From an uncultured Planctomycetota bacterium (GTDB taxonomy: Bacteria > Planctomycetota > Planctomycetia > Pirellulales > Thermoguttaceae), in NCBI GenBank assembly GCA_902797455.1, contig CADBTE010000120.1, positions 1 through 5,502 of the forward strand: a DNA stretch of 5,502 bases, in the 5' to 3' direction. Positions 5,365-5,502 of this stretch are shown here, piece after piece (the stretch's first letter is position 1; each line of letters opens with the position of its first letter). The notes beneath the pieces were generated by a model. It saw only the letters and a program-made list of their open reading frames with translations, was not told the origin of the DNA and did not search any database. The position numbers and the translations under genes were made by a program.

Positions 5365-5502
5365 CTAGTCCGGCGGGGGTTCCCCCCTTCCTTCGGGGAA
5401 ACACCCTCCTCCGGGCACCAGAACCTTGACAATCAGGAAAAGCAAGAGTGGCATCTTAAAGACTGTAGATGAAGCCGATAAAGGGTCTGCCTTCGGGCGG
5501 CT
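5365..5502 (-). CDS. Short open frame entering from the right edge (partial, unknown)
   Basis: On the minus strand a frame is open from the window edge to TAG at 5365, giving 45 residues. The start is not seen, although an internal ATG at 5454 would give 29 residues. It has a hydrophobic run, MPLLLFLIVKVLV, followed by a Gly/Pro-rich end (PGGGCFPEGRGEPPPD). No ribosome site precedes the internal ATG. Bases 5379-5402 fold into a hairpin (about 8 bp, one G:U, minus strand), which is unusual inside a gene. A terminator-like hairpin follows the stop. It may be the 3' end of a real gene, or a chance frame in a structured repeat. I do not recognise it. Confidence 0.25.
   Translation of the reverse strand, partial: SRPKADPLSASSTVFKMPLLLFLIVKVLVPGGGCFPEGRGEPPPD
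5487..5500 (+). other. cUUCGg tetraloop hairpin at the right edge
   Basis: CTGCC (5487-5491), TTCG, GGCGG (5496-5500) form a 5-bp stem with one U:G pair capped by the very stable C(UUCG)G loop. No T-tract can be seen before the window ends, so terminator, structured RNA and chance cannot be told apart. Confidence 0.3.

Noticed and set aside
5426..5431. A perfect TTGACA (-35 box) on the plus strand
   Set aside because: No -10-like hexamer occurs 16-18 bases downstream.
5154..5432. An earlier start for the oxidoreductase at 5432
   Set aside because: The added 93 residues are not protein-like. They would bury the Tat signal and cover a good promoter and a ribosome site placed for 5153.

Overview
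The window is GC-rich bacterial chromosomal DNA. It looks like a planctomycete or a close relative in the PVC group. The grounds are a Tat-exported Gfo/Idh/MocA oxidoreductase of the type planctomycetes carry in many copies, a GT39-type integral membrane glycosyltransferase with the family's 'HDG-RLF-AFPF' and 'YYWD' signatures, a prepilin peptidase (A24) without its zinc/methylase domain, and a small three-helix membrane protein. The lineage call is an inference from protein style; no marker gene is present.

Layout from left to right. (1) Bases 2-508, plus strand: the 3' end of a low-complexity Glu/Lys- then Ala/Pro-rich protein that begins outside the window. Its likely intrinsic terminator (691-728) lies inside the next, convergent gene. 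(2) Bases 468-2153, minus strand: a GT39-like glycosyltransferase of about 560 codons. It is broken near its N-terminus by two in-frame stops (TAA, one codon, TAG) at 1950-1958, with the same frame open on both sides. (3) Bases 2154-2366: a divergent promoter region with a strong extended -10 for the glycosyltransferase and a perfect 8-bp inverted repeat. (4) Bases 2367-3422, plus strand: an A24 prepilin peptidase, followed directly by a terminator hairpin. (5) Bases 5153 to 3375, minus strand: a two-gene unit made of the Tat-type oxidoreductase and, 24 bp downstream, a small membrane protein whose 3' end overlaps the peptidase gene. A good sigma70-type promoter precedes it. (6) Bases 5301-5502: a terminator-like hairpin and a short open frame on the minus strand that runs off the right edge, in DNA that is locally less GC-rich than the genes.

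The genes do not form one obvious pathway. The oxidoreductase and the membrane protein are probably co-transcribed. The glycosyltransferase and the peptidase are divergent envelope genes (glycan transfer and pilin/pseudopilin processing). Both convergent gene pairs overlap tail to tail, by 41 and 48 bp, so packing is tight. I found no CRISPR array, tRNA, rRNA or recognisable mobile element, and nothing that clearly amounts to a new biological system. The points most worth a second look are the double-stop glycosyltransferase, the terminator embedded in the opposing coding sequence, and the odd right-edge segment.
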